From the NCBI RefSeq assembly GCF_049801055.1, contig NZ_JBNAGF010000001.1, positions 310,001-374,000 of the forward strand: DNA of 64,000 nt. Reading direction: 5' to 3'. Shown here piece by piece: positions 1-8,401 of the stretch (the first letter of the stretch is position 1; every line of letters starts with the position of its first letter). The notes below the pieces were generated by a model. The model worked only from the letters and a program-made list of their open reading frames with translations. It was not told where the DNA came from and searched no databases. This DNA comes from JBNAGF01 sp049801055. Lineage in GTDB: Bacteria; Pseudomonadota; Alphaproteobacteria; Rhodobacterales; Rhodobacteraceae. Position numbers and translations under genes: made by a program.

Positions 1-156
1 GCCGATCACCTTTCGGCCCGGACGCCACCCGCCGATCTGGCAGCGGCGCTGCGCAGGGAATGGCAATCCGCCGACGTGTTCTTGGCCGAAGGCAAGGCCG
101 GGGCAGGGCGGTTTGCATCTGGTAAAGGGCGTGGTGGGGATTTTTCGAACATCTGA
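1..156 (+). CDS. C-terminal end of an unidentified protein (cut by window edge)
   Basis: Frame 1 is open from the first base to a TGA at 154-156, giving 51 residues that begin ADHLSART and end in GGDFSNI. The tail is rich in Ala, Gly, Arg and Lys. I do not recognise the family. It runs in the same direction as hisS and stops about 135 bases before it. That it is a real gene end is an inference from the open frame and the typical base bias only. Confidence 0.35.
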   Translation, partial: ADHLSARTPPADLAAALRREWQSADVFLAEGKAGAGRFASGKGRGGDFSNI

Positions 157-290
157 TCCCGCATCCTTGTGGGCCATTTTGCTGGGCGGGGTAGCCGTTT
201 GACCGTGTTGCCTGCGACGCTCTCTGCCTTGCCCCTGAGCAGGCCTTGGGATAGACCCCGCGCGGACAGTCAATCCGCCGAGGACACCCG

Positions 291-1787
291 ATGGCAAAGC
301 CCAAGAAACAGCCCCGCCCCAAGGCAATTACGCCAAAAGGGTTCCGCGACTATTTCGGCGCGGAAGTCAGCCAGCGCACCGAGATGCTGCGAGAGATTGC
401 CGGGGTCTATCATCGCTACGGGTTCGAAGCGCTGGAATCGAGCGCGGTCGAAACCGTCGAGGCGCTGGGCAAGTTCCTCCCGGACGTGGATCGTCCGAAC
501 GAGGGCGTGTTTGCGTGGCAGGAAGCAGACGAACAGGGAAACGGCGACTGGATGGCGCTGCGCTACGACCTGACGGCGCCGTTGGCGCGGGTTTATGCCC
601 AGCACCGCAACGATTTGCCGACACCTTACCGCCGTTATGCGATGGGTCCGGTCTGGCGAAACGAAAAGCCCGGTCCGGGGCGGTATCGCCAGTTCTACCA
701 GTGTGACGCGGATACGGTGGGGTCGGCTTCGATGGCCGCTGACGCTGAAATCTGCGCCATGCTGAGTGACACTTTGGAAACAGTCGGCATTCCACGGGGA
801 GATTATCTCGTTCGCGTCAACAATCGAAAAGTTCTCAACGGGGTGCTGGAGGCTATGGGACTGGCTGAGGATGCCGGCGCCCGTGACGACGTTCTGCGGA
901 CGATCGACAAGTTTGACAAGGTAGGCGAACAGGGTGTTCGGGAACTGCTGACCAAAGGACGCCTCGATGCGTCTGGCGCTTTCATCGACGGGGTGGGTCT
1001 CAGCAGCGATCAGGCCGAACCGGTCATTGCATTTCTTACGTCCAAGGCGACTGACGCGGGCGGGACATTGGCCAACCTGCGCAACGCTGTCGGAGACAGC
1101 AGGATCGGCGCTGACGGTATCGCCGAATTGGAACAGATCGGCGACTTGCTGGCCGCCGGAGGTTATGGGTCCGACCGGATTGAGATTGATCCCTCAGTGG
1201 TGCGTGGGCTCGGCTATTACACCGGGCCGGTCTATGAGGCGGAACTGACTTTCGAGATCTTTGACGAGAAAGGCCGTAAACGGCAGTTCGGCTCGGTCTC
1301 GGGCGGTGGGCGTTATGACGATCTGGTCAAGCGGTTTACCGGGCAGGAAGTGCCAGCTACTGGCATTTCAATCGGTGTCGACCGCCTGCTGGCGGCGCTG
1401 CGTGAAAAGGGCCGGATCGCTGCCGAGACCAAAGGGCCAGTGGTTGTGACGGTTATGGATCGGAATCGGATGGCCGATTATCAGGCGATGGTTGCCGAAC
1501 TGCGGAATGCAGGGCTCCGGGCCGAAGTCTATCTGGGCAATCCCAAGAATTTCGGCAACCAGTTGAAATATGCCGACCGGAGAAACTCACCCATTGCCGT
1601 GATCGAAGGCGGCGACGAGAAAGAAAAGGGGATTGTCCAGATCAAGGACCTGATCCTGGGCGCGCGGATTGCTGAAAGCGCCACCCTCGAAGAATGGAAA
1701 GAGCGCCCGTCGCAGTTCGAAGTGAGTCGGGGTGATCTGGTCGCCAAGGTGCGCGAAATCCTCGACAGTCAGGACGGACAAAACTGA
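291..1787 (+). CDS. hisS: Histidyl-tRNA synthetase
   Basis: Charges tRNA-His with histidine in the cytoplasm. This is a class II synthetase of 498 residues, longer than the roughly 420 of the E. coli enzyme but usual for the alphaproteobacterial type. Visible signatures are RYDLTAPLAR (91-100), the motif 2 region GPVWRNEK to RYRQFYQCD (119-139), the histidine-binding loop RGLGYYTG (about 305) and the motif 3 stretch SIGVDRLLAAL (about 358). The ATG follows GAGGACACCCG, an acceptable ribosome site. The stop overlaps the hisZ start by one base (TGATG), so the three genes to 3561 are probably one operon. Identification is firm. Confidence 0.96.
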   Translation: MAKPKKQPRPKAITPKGFRDYFGAEVSQRTEMLREIAGVYHRYGFEALESSAVETVEALGKFLPDVDRPNEGVFAWQEADEQGNGDWMALRYDLTAPLARVYAQHRNDLPTPYRRYAMGPVWRNEKPGPGRYRQFYQCDADTVGSASMAADAEICAMLSDTLETVGIPRGDYLVRVNNRKVLNGVLEAMGLAEDAGARDDVLRTIDKFDKVGEQGVRELLTKGRLDASGAFIDGVGLSSDQAEPVIAFLTSKATDAGGTLANLRNAVGDSRIGADGIAELEQIGDLLAAGGYGSDRIEIDPSVVRGLGYYTGPVYEAELTFEIFDEKGRKRQFGSVSGGGRYDDLVKRFTGQEVPATGISIGVDRLLAALREKGRIAAETKGPVVVTVMDRNRMADYQAMVAELRNAGLRAEVYLGNPKNFGNQLKYADRRNSPIAVIEGGDEKEKGIVQIKDLILGARIAESATLEEWKERPSQFEVSRGDLVAKVREILDSQDGQN

Positions 1788-2875
1788 TGCCGACACGGGC
1801 CCAAGTTCTGGAACGGGCGGCGTTCCTGCGCAGCTATTTCGAAGCAGAAGGCGCCCAGTCGGTTGAAACGCCAATTCTGCAATCGGCGGAAACCCTTTTG
1901 GACCTTTATGGCGAGGATATTCGGGGCCGGGCATACGTCACCACCGACGCGTTGCGAGGCGAACAGATGCTGCGGCCTGACTTTACGGTTCCCGTCGTTC
2001 AGATGCACATGGATCACGGGGCGGAGCCGGCCCGCTACACCTACTCGGGCGAAGTGTTTCGGCGGCAGGAGCATGATCCGGACCGCGCGAACGAGTATGT
2101 TCAGGTCGGATACGAAGTTTTTGACCGCGATAACCCTGCGGCTGCCGACGCAGAGGTGTTCGCGCTGATTGCGAAGGCTCTGAATGGCCTGTCGCTCAGG
2201 GCGGCAACCGGAGATATTGGGATCCTGATGGCCGCCGTTCAGGGGCTGAAGACCAGTGAGAGACGCAAGGCCGCATTGATGCGGCATATCTGGCGACCGC
2301 GCCGGTTTCGGGCTCTGCTTGACCGGTTCTCAGGGCGGGCTTCGGTGCCGCCCTGCCGGGCAGAGCTGTTGGTCGCCGCCGATCCGATGGCGAACGCAGG
2401 AACGGTCATAGGCAAACGCCGCACGGACGAGATTGCCGACCGGATCGCCGCGCTGCGCGAAGATGCCGCCGCCGCGCCGATTTCAGAGGCAGAGATGCTT
2501 GGGCTGGACACGTTGCTTTCAGTGCGTGAAACCATGCCCAATGCTCTGGAGCGGCTTCGGGATGTGGCGGTGGACCTGCCGCAGATCGGGCCCGCACTGA
2601 CACGGTTGGAGGCGCGGATTGGCGCGCTACGGGATCGCGGTGTTGATGTGGATCGGCTGGACTTCGAAGCTTCCTATGGTCGGACGTCAATGGAATACTA
2701 TGACGGGTTTGTCTTTGGATTTTATGCCGAGCGCCGCCCGGATCTACCGCCCATAGCAACCGGCGGGCGCTATGATGCGCTGACGCGACAGCTTGGGAAT
2801 GGTGCCGAGATTCCGGCGATCGGCGGCGTGCTGCGCCCCGGTCTGATACTGGTCCTTGAGGAGGTTGCGGCATGA
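1787..2875 (+). CDS. hisZ: ATP phosphoribosyltransferase regulatory subunit HisZ
   Basis: HisZ is a catalytically dead paralogue of histidyl-tRNA synthetase. It binds short HisG to form the hetero-octameric ATP phosphoribosyltransferase that starts histidine synthesis and carries histidine feedback control. The 362-residue protein shows the synthetase-like core RPDFTVPV (63-70) and SGEVFRRQ (87-94), then TGGRYDALTRQLG near the end, but no anticodon-binding domain. It sits directly between its paralogue hisS and its partner hisG, overlapping both (TGATG with hisS, ATGA with hisG). The placement next to a short hisG makes the assignment secure. Confidence 0.95.
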   Translation: MPTRAQVLERAAFLRSYFEAEGAQSVETPILQSAETLLDLYGEDIRGRAYVTTDALRGEQMLRPDFTVPVVQMHMDHGAEPARYTYSGEVFRRQEHDPDRANEYVQVGYEVFDRDNPAAADAEVFALIAKALNGLSLRAATGDIGILMAAVQGLKTSERRKAALMRHIWRPRRFRALLDRFSGRASVPPCRAELLVAADPMANAGTVIGKRRTDEIADRIAALREDAAAAPISEAEMLGLDTLLSVRETMPNALERLRDVAVDLPQIGPALTRLEARIGALRDRGVDVDRLDFEASYGRTSMEYYDGFVFGFYAERRPDLPPIATGGRYDALTRQLGNGAEIPAIGGVLRPGLILVLEEVAA

Positions 2876-3561
2876 GCGTGAAGCTGGGCGTGCCGTCCAA
2901 GGGGCGGCTGATGGATAAGACTTTCTCATGGTTCGAGAAGCGTGGGATCACATTGTCACGCGCGGGGTCGGATCGTGAGTATGCGGGCCGGGTCGACGGT
3001 ATCGGAAATGTTGATCTGGTGTTGCTCTCGGCCGGGGAGATCCCGCGGGAGCTGTCTGCAGGCCGTATCCATCTTGGCGTCACCGGGACCGATCTGGTGC
3101 ACGAAAAGCTGCCACGCTGGGAACAACAGGTCGAAGAGATCGCTCCGTTGGGCTTTGGGCAGGCCGATCTGATCATCGCCGTGCCGCAGGCATGGGTGGA
3201 TGTCGATCTGCTGGACGATCTCGATGCGGCAGCGGCTGCATTCCGCTTGCGACACGGTCACCGCCTTCGGATTGCAACCAAGTATCACCGGCTGGTTCGC
3301 GAGTTCCTGACGGCAAGCGGGGTGGCTGACTATGCGCTGGTGGACAGTCAGGGCGCGACCGAAGGCACCGTCAAGAATGAAACTGCCGAAGCAATCGCCG
3401 ACATCACTTCAACCGGTGAAACTCTTCGGGCCAACCACCTCAAGATCCTGTCCGATGGCCTGATCCTGCGAAGTCAGGCCACGCTCTGGCGCAGCCGGGT
3501 GGCACGGTTCGAGGCGGCAGAAAAAAAGACGTTGGAGGAGCTGCTGGACAGGTTGTCCTGA
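2872..3561 (+). CDS. hisG: ATP phosphoribosyltransferase, short form
   Basis: Catalyses the first step of histidine synthesis, joining ATP and PRPP to phosphoribosyl-ATP. At 229 residues it is the short form lacking the C-terminal regulatory ACT-like domain, so it needs HisZ. Recognisable parts are KLGVPSKGRLMDKT at the N-terminus, GVTGTDLV (about 68) and the PRPP-binding region around DSQGATEGTVKNE (about 160). The start overlaps the hisZ stop (ATGA), which suggests translational coupling and matched subunit production. An imperfect GC inverted repeat at 3563-3587 follows the stop. Confidence 0.95.
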   Translation: MSVKLGVPSKGRLMDKTFSWFEKRGITLSRAGSDREYAGRVDGIGNVDLVLLSAGEIPRELSAGRIHLGVTGTDLVHEKLPRWEQQVEEIAPLGFGQADLIIAVPQAWVDVDLLDDLDAAAAAFRLRHGHRLRIATKYHRLVREFLTASGVADYALVDSQGATEGTVKNETAEAIADITSTGETLRANHLKILSDGLILRSQATLWRSRVARFEAAEKKTLEELLDRLS

Positions 3562-3573
3562 AGCCCGCTGTGT

Positions 3574-4029
3574 TTAGAGCGGCGGGCCAACGAATTCCTG
3601 GCCGTTTTGAACCGCGATCCTTGCCATTTCTTCGGGGTCCAGCCCGCCATCACTTAGCGCTTCGTGAAAAGCGCGAAACATGGTCTCCATTCTGAGTGCC
3701 GGGGAAAACAAGTAGCGAAGACGCCCCGGAGCCTGTCCGACATTTTTAAACGCATGCACCGCGCCCTTGGGAACAAGTGCGACATCACCCGGTGCCATAT
3801 GATGAAGAACACCATCAATCTCGACATCGAAAGAACCTTCGAGAAAAAAGAAAGTTTCGTCCTGATGAAGGTGGACGTGACGCCCCGGTCCGACACCGGG
3901 TTGCACAATGTCCTCGAACAGCTCCATCGTCCCGCCGGTCTGGGTGCCGGTGAGAAGTATCCGCAGCGTTATGGCGCCGGGAAAATCAAGTGTTTCGGCA
4001 TCTGAGTATGCACTGTGTATCGGTTTCAT
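3574..4029 (-). CDS. Cupin-domain protein
   Basis: A 151-residue single-domain cupin. The metal-binding motif HVHLHQDETFFFLEG (about 53-67) has the G(X)5HXH(X)3-4E layout, and the second motif contains PKGAVHAFKN. The start is supported by AGGAGACCTGAA ahead of the ATG. Small cupins of this sort bind a metal and may be enzymes or ligand sensors, so the substrate cannot be told from sequence. It converges on hisG, from which it is separated by 12 bases, and is unlikely to be co-regulated with it. Family call is firm, function unknown. Confidence 0.85.
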   Translation of the reverse strand: MKPIHSAYSDAETLDFPGAITLRILLTGTQTGGTMELFEDIVQPGVGPGRHVHLHQDETFFFLEGSFDVEIDGVLHHMAPGDVALVPKGAVHAFKNVGQAPGRLRYLFSPALRMETMFRAFHEALSDGGLDPEEMARIAVQNGQEFVGPPL

Positions 4030-4136
4030 TTCAGGTCTCCTGATCGGAAATTTCCCCGGAAACCTAAAGGTGAACCGGCGCCTGACCTATCTCTGGGGAT
4101 GCACAAAGTTTGTGCGGTCCGGCAGGGTGAGGAGGT

Positions 4137-4556
4137 TCAGATCACGCCGATTTCTGCCAGCGCCCTGTTCAATTCATCAGGCAGCGGTTCTTCGGCGCTG
4201 CGCCCCTTGGGCAGGTCGGGCGGAGAGTCTTGGGGCTTCAGGTAGCGCCAGCCTTGAAAGGGGCGCTTTCGTGCTGTTTGCGTTTGGTGCAATTCCGGAT
4301 TGAGGAGGATGGCGCACCGACGGATGCCGTCCTCGCCGGTGACCTCCTCCAGTCGTAGGATGCGTTGGCGGCATTGCACCAGACCTTTGATCACCCAATA
4401 GATTGATCCACCGTTCAATATCTCGGCTTCGCGCTTGGGCCACATACGGGTTATGTGCCGCGGCAGGCCGTCGGGAAAGCGTGTGCGATAGGCCTCCTGC
4501 CATTCGGCGAGACTTTCGGTGCTTTCAGATCCGACCGAGAGTTTTATCAAGTTCAC
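4137..4556 (-). CDS. DUF1489 family protein
   Basis: Conserved alphaproteobacterial protein of unknown function, recognised from the N-terminal NLIKLSVGSESTESLAEWQ pattern and the middle stretch containing RMWPKREAEIL. The frame stays open upstream to GTG codons at 4568 and 4592. I chose the GTG at 4556 because the family normally begins within a few residues of the NLIKL motif, giving 139 residues; the longer form would have 151. It is divergent from nrdJ, leaving about 140 bases between the two starts. Confidence 0.75.
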   Translation of the reverse strand: MNLIKLSVGSESTESLAEWQEAYRTRFPDGLPRHITRMWPKREAEILNGGSIYWVIKGLVQCRQRILRLEEVTGEDGIRRCAILLNPELHQTQTARKRPFQGWRYLKPQDSPPDLPKGRSAEEPLPDELNRALAEIGVI

Positions 4557-4601
4557 GTAGTTGTCCACAGCTTTCCCACAGAGTCGTCCCACGAGACATC
4601 C

Positions 4602-4632
4602 TGATATTGTAGCTTGGCCCGTCTCAGTATCA
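4602..4632. promoter_or_regulatory. Inverted repeat upstream of nrdJ
   Basis: TGATATTG at 4602-4609 can pair with CAGTATCA at 4625-4632 along all eight positions (one G-U pair). It lies between the divergent DUF1489 gene and nrdJ, about 65 bases before the nrdJ start, and no T-run follows, so it is not a terminator. It could be an operator. I do not see a convincing NrdR box pair here. Confidence 0.25.
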
Positions 4633-4697
4633 AGCAGTTGTGGTTTACCCCCGAATACGGTTAATCTGGATGCCTCTTTCTGGATAGGGAATCACAC

Positions 4698-6980
4698 ATG
4701 AGCCGCTTTGCCGCCCCCATCGCCGAGCAGATTTGGGACATGAAGTACCGCTTCAAGGAAGCGGACGGCACCCCGATTGACCAGACGGTCGAGGACAGCT
4801 GGCGGCGTATCGCCCGGGACTTGGCCAAGGTCGAGGCCGACCCCGCAAAGTGGGAAGAGAATTTCTACTCCGCCCTGGAGGATTTCAAATACCTGCCTGC
4901 GGGGCGGATCACTGCAGGTGCCGGGACGGCGCGGCAGGTTACCCTGTTCAACTGCTTCGTGATGGGCACCATCCCCGACAGCATGGGCGGCATCTTTGAC
5001 ATGTTGAAAGAGGCGGCGCTTACCATGCAGCAGGGTGGGGGGATCGGCTATGATTTCTCGACCATTCGCCCGCGCGGTGCGGATGTCATGGGCGTTGCGG
5101 CCGATGCCTCGGGTCCGTTGTCTTTCATGGATGTATGGGATGCGATGTGCCGCACCATCATGTCGGCCGGATCGCGCCGTGGTGCGATGATGGCCACCAT
5201 GCGGTGTGACCATCCGGATGTGGAACAGTTCATCTCGGCTAAGTCGGACCCTGCACGGCTGCGCATGTTCAACATGTCGGTTCTTGTTACAGACGATTTC
5301 ATGGAGGCGGTGAAAGCCGACGGGCCGTGGGAACTGCAGTTCGACGGCAAGGTCTATCATACCGTTCAGGCGCGCGATCTGTGGAACAGGATCATGCAGG
5401 CCACCTATGATTATGCCGAGCCCGGTGTGATCTTCATCGACCGGATCAACGCTGCCAACAACCTGTCCTATGTCGAAACAATCGCCGCCACCAACCCGTG
5501 CGGCGAGCAGCCGTTGCCACCCTATGGCGCTTGTCTGCTGGGCTCGGTCAACCTGGCCCGGCTGGTTTCGAACCCGTTCGAAAAAGACGCGGCATTGAAT
5601 GAAGGGGCGCTGAAGGAACTCGTCGCTACCGCTGTTCGGATGATGGACAATGTGGTGGACGCGTCGAAGTTCCCGCTGCCCGAGCAGGCCGCCGAGGCCG
5701 CCAACAAACGCCGGATCGGGCTTGGGGTGACGGGGCTGGCGGACGCCTTGCTGATGATGGGGTTGCGTTATGGGTCCGAAGAGGCAGCACGCCAGACCGA
5801 GGACTGGCTGCACGCAATCGCCCGCGCATCTTATCTGGCCTCGGTGGATCTGGCCAAGGAGAAGGGAGCTTTCCCGCTGTTCGACGCCGAACAGTATCTC
5901 GCCAGCGGCACCATGCAACAGATGGACGAAGATGTCAGGGATGCGATCCGCACCCACGGCATTCGCAACGCGCTGCTGACCTCGATCGCGCCGACAGGCA
6001 CCATCAGCCTTTACGCCGGGAACGTGTCGTCCGGGATCGAACCGGTCTTTGCCTATGCCTATACGCGAAAAGTTCTGCAAAAGGACGGCAGCCGAACCGA
6101 AGAAGAAGTCGTGGACTATGCCGTGCAGATGTGGCGCGACAAGTTCGGAGACACCGAACTGCCCGATCATTTCGTCAATGCGCAAACCTTGGCGCCCGCA
6201 GACCATGTCCGAATGCAGGCGGCGGCGCAGAAATGGATCGACAGTTCGATTTCCAAGACCATCAACTGCCCCGAGGATATCTCGTTCGACGATTTCAAGG
6301 ACGTCTACATGCAGGCCTGGGATCAGGGCTGCAAGGGTTGCACCACATATCGGCCCAATGATGTGACCGGCTCGGTCCTGTCGGTCAGTGAAAGTGCCGA
6401 CAAAGCGCCGGGTGAAAGTGCGGATGCGCCGCACACTGTCGACGGCGGCGATGTGATCTACATGTCAGAGCCGCTCGATCGTCCGCCATCGCTGGAGGGG
6501 CAGACCTACAAGCTGAAATGGCCCGACAGCGAGCACGCGATCTATCTGACGATCAACGATATTATCATCAACGGCCATCGCCGCCCGTTCGAAGTGTTCA
6601 TCAACTCCAAGAACATGGAGCATTATGCATGGACGCTGGCGCTGACCCGGATGATCTCGGCCGTGTTCCGGCGCGGAGGGGATGTTTCCTTTGTGGTCGA
6701 AGAACTCAAGGCCGTGTTTGATCCGCGCGGTGGCGCATGGGTTCAGGGCAAATACATTCCCTCGATTCTGGCGGCCATTGGCGGGGTAATCGAGCAGCAC
6801 CTGATCGCGATCGGATTTCTCGAGGGCGAGGGCATGGGGTTAAAATCAGACCCCAAGGCGCAGGTGGTCAATGCGGGCGGGGCGCGTGGCAAAGCCTGTC
6901 CGAGCTGCGGCCAGTTCGAAATGCGAATGGTCGAAGGTTGCATGACATGCGGAAGCTGCGGCCACTCCAAGTGCGGCTGA
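4698..6980 (+). CDS. nrdJ: Class II (adenosylcobalamin-dependent) ribonucleoside-diphosphate reductase
   Basis: Makes deoxyribonucleotides with a B12-generated thiyl radical and is oxygen-independent. The 760-residue protein has the half-site cysteine in LFNCFVMG (C86), the radical cysteine in NPCGE (C268) followed by PYGACLLGS, and a C-terminal cysteine-rich tail (CPSCG, CMTCGSCG, about 735-760) that relays reducing power and may bind zinc. The ATG is preceded by ATAGGGA at good spacing. It is a single gene with no nrdAB neighbour. Class II enzymes are common as a main or only reductase in roseobacters. Identification is firm. Confidence 0.95.
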   Translation: MSRFAAPIAEQIWDMKYRFKEADGTPIDQTVEDSWRRIARDLAKVEADPAKWEENFYSALEDFKYLPAGRITAGAGTARQVTLFNCFVMGTIPDSMGGIFDMLKEAALTMQQGGGIGYDFSTIRPRGADVMGVAADASGPLSFMDVWDAMCRTIMSAGSRRGAMMATMRCDHPDVEQFISAKSDPARLRMFNMSVLVTDDFMEAVKADGPWELQFDGKVYHTVQARDLWNRIMQATYDYAEPGVIFIDRINAANNLSYVETIAATNPCGEQPLPPYGACLLGSVNLARLVSNPFEKDAALNEGALKELVATAVRMMDNVVDASKFPLPEQAAEAANKRRIGLGVTGLADALLMMGLRYGSEEAARQTEDWLHAIARASYLASVDLAKEKGAFPLFDAEQYLASGTMQQMDEDVRDAIRTHGIRNALLTSIAPTGTISLYAGNVSSGIEPVFAYAYTRKVLQKDGSRTEEEVVDYAVQMWRDKFGDTELPDHFVNAQTLAPADHVRMQAAAQKWIDSSISKTINCPEDISFDDFKDVYMQAWDQGCKGCTTYRPNDVTGSVLSVSESADKAPGESADAPHTVDGGDVIYMSEPLDRPPSLEGQTYKLKWPDSEHAIYLTINDIIINGHRRPFEVFINSKNMEHYAWTLALTRMISAVFRRGGDVSFVVEELKAVFDPRGGAWVQGKYIPSILAAIGGVIEQHLIAIGFLEGEGMGLKSDPKAQVVNAGGARGKACPSCGQFEMRMVEGCMTCGSCGHSKCG

Positions 6981-7094
6981 TAGTCCAGCAGTTGTTTTCC
7001 TGATCTGTCTGCACCAAGGTGACGCCGGAACGTCTCGGCCGGTGGTCGGGACATGTGCCGATTGTTGTCCCCGTTCTTCGCAAAGGAGACCAAG

Positions 7095-8366
7095 GTGCCG
7101 GAGACTGAAGCTGTTTCGCTTTGGGATATGTCATCGGCCGAGCCTGATTCTCAGGTTGGGCTGAGCGGCGACACGACCTGTGACCTTGTTATCGTCGGCG
7201 CAGGCTATACCGGCTTGTCGACTGCGCTGCACGCATCTGAGCTCGGTCTTGAGTGCCACGTTCTCGAAGCCGAACGGATCGGTCATGGCGGATCGGGTCG
7301 AAATGTCGGATTGGTCAATGCGGGCTTGTGGCTTCCGCCGCAGGAGGTTCTGGATCATCTGGGCACGGAAACCGGTAGCCGGCTGATCGAACTTCTTGGG
7401 GCAATGCCCGAAGAAGTCTTTCGATTGATCGACAGGCACGAGATCCGTTGCGAGGCCGTTCAGAATGGCACCATCCATGTCGCTCATTCACCCGCTGGAT
7501 ACGATGGTCTCGCCCGGCGGGCCGAGCAATGGCAGGTTCTGGGGGCTCCGGTTGATTTGCTGGGGGCGGACGAAACCGCAAAACTCACCGGCACGGCGCG
7601 GTTCCACGGTGGCCTGCTGGATCGCCGAGCGGGGACCATTGACCCGATGGGCTATGCACGGGGATTGGCGCGGGCAGCATTGGCGGCCGGCGCCACAATC
7701 TCGACCGGGGTACGTGCCACCGGACTGACACGGCTGGGAGATCTGTGGGAGGTCGCAACATCCAGCGGAACCGTGACGGCAAAGCACGTGGTACTAGCGA
7801 CCAATGCCTATACCGATGATCTGTGGCCGGGGCTGCGACAAAGCTATACCCCGATCGAGTATTTCCAGCTTTCTACCGAACCGCTCGGGCAGCGGGCGGC
7901 GCATGTCCTGCCTGAACGGCAGGGGATCTGGGATACGGCGCCCGTGATGTTTTCGATGCGCCGGGATCTATCGGGGCGCATAGTGGTTGGCTCGATGGGA
8001 TCCGTTTTCGGCGGCACGGCCGGGTTGTCGCGCCGCTGGGCTGCGCGCATTCTCGGCAAGCTTTATCCGGAATTGGGGGACCTGAAATTCGAACACGCAT
8101 GGCACGGCCGGATTGCCATGACACCGGATCATATCTTCAGAATCCATCGTCTGGCCAAAGGGGTTTATTCTCCCATCGGATACAACGGCCGCGGCATCGT
8201 TACCGGAACCCTGTTCGGCAAGGCGCTGGCAGACCTGATTGCTGGTGGTCGCGAACAAGATCTGCCGCTTCCGTTCTCGGCCCTGGAACACGTCGGGCAG
8301 CGGAGCCTGCGGGCCGGTCTGTTTAAGGCCGCCTTTGCGGCAACACAGCTGTACCGGAGCTTCTGA
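7095..8366 (+). CDS. FAD-dependent oxidoreductase, DAO/PuuB-like
   Basis: A 423-residue flavoenzyme of the D-amino-acid oxidase superfamily, close in layout to gamma-glutamylputrescine oxidase and sarcosine/glycine oxidases. It has the dinucleotide-binding motif VIVGAGYTGLS (32-42), then GHGGSGRNVGLVNAG, which marks this subgroup, and a C-terminal substrate/FAD segment ending YNGRGIVTGTLFGKALAD. I chose the GTG at 7095 because AAAGGAGA lies seven bases before it; an upstream ATG at 7053 lacks such a site. Likely oxidises a primary or secondary amine or amino acid. It opens a block of catabolic genes but converges with the next one, so the functional link is inference. Confidence 0.85.
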   Translation: MPETEAVSLWDMSSAEPDSQVGLSGDTTCDLVIVGAGYTGLSTALHASELGLECHVLEAERIGHGGSGRNVGLVNAGLWLPPQEVLDHLGTETGSRLIELLGAMPEEVFRLIDRHEIRCEAVQNGTIHVAHSPAGYDGLARRAEQWQVLGAPVDLLGADETAKLTGTARFHGGLLDRRAGTIDPMGYARGLARAALAAGATISTGVRATGLTRLGDLWEVATSSGTVTAKHVVLATNAYTDDLWPGLRQSYTPIEYFQLSTEPLGQRAAHVLPERQGIWDTAPVMFSMRRDLSGRIVVGSMGSVFGGTAGLSRRWAARILGKLYPELGDLKFEHAWHGRIAMTPDHIFRIHRLAKGVYSPIGYNGRGIVTGTLFGKALADLIAGGREQDLPLPFSALEHVGQRSLRAGLFKAAFAATQLYRSF

Positions 8367-8401
8367 TCTCTTTGGTTCCTGCGTCTGTATCTTTGACCGG
8401 T

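Noticed and set aside
3563..3587. GCCCGC/GCGGGC repeat between hisG and the cupin gene
   Set aside because: Short stem, no T-run, and it overlaps the cupin stop; not enough for a terminator call.
4561..4569. DnaA-box-like TTGTCCACA near nrdJ
   Set aside because: One mismatch to the strict box, single copy, no AT-rich unwinding region; no sign of an origin.
4692..6434. Open frame of about 580 codons antisense to nrdJ
   Set aside because: nrdJ on the plus strand has clear family motifs. The antisense frame has no recognisable domain and is a usual shadow in GC-rich, codon-biased DNA.
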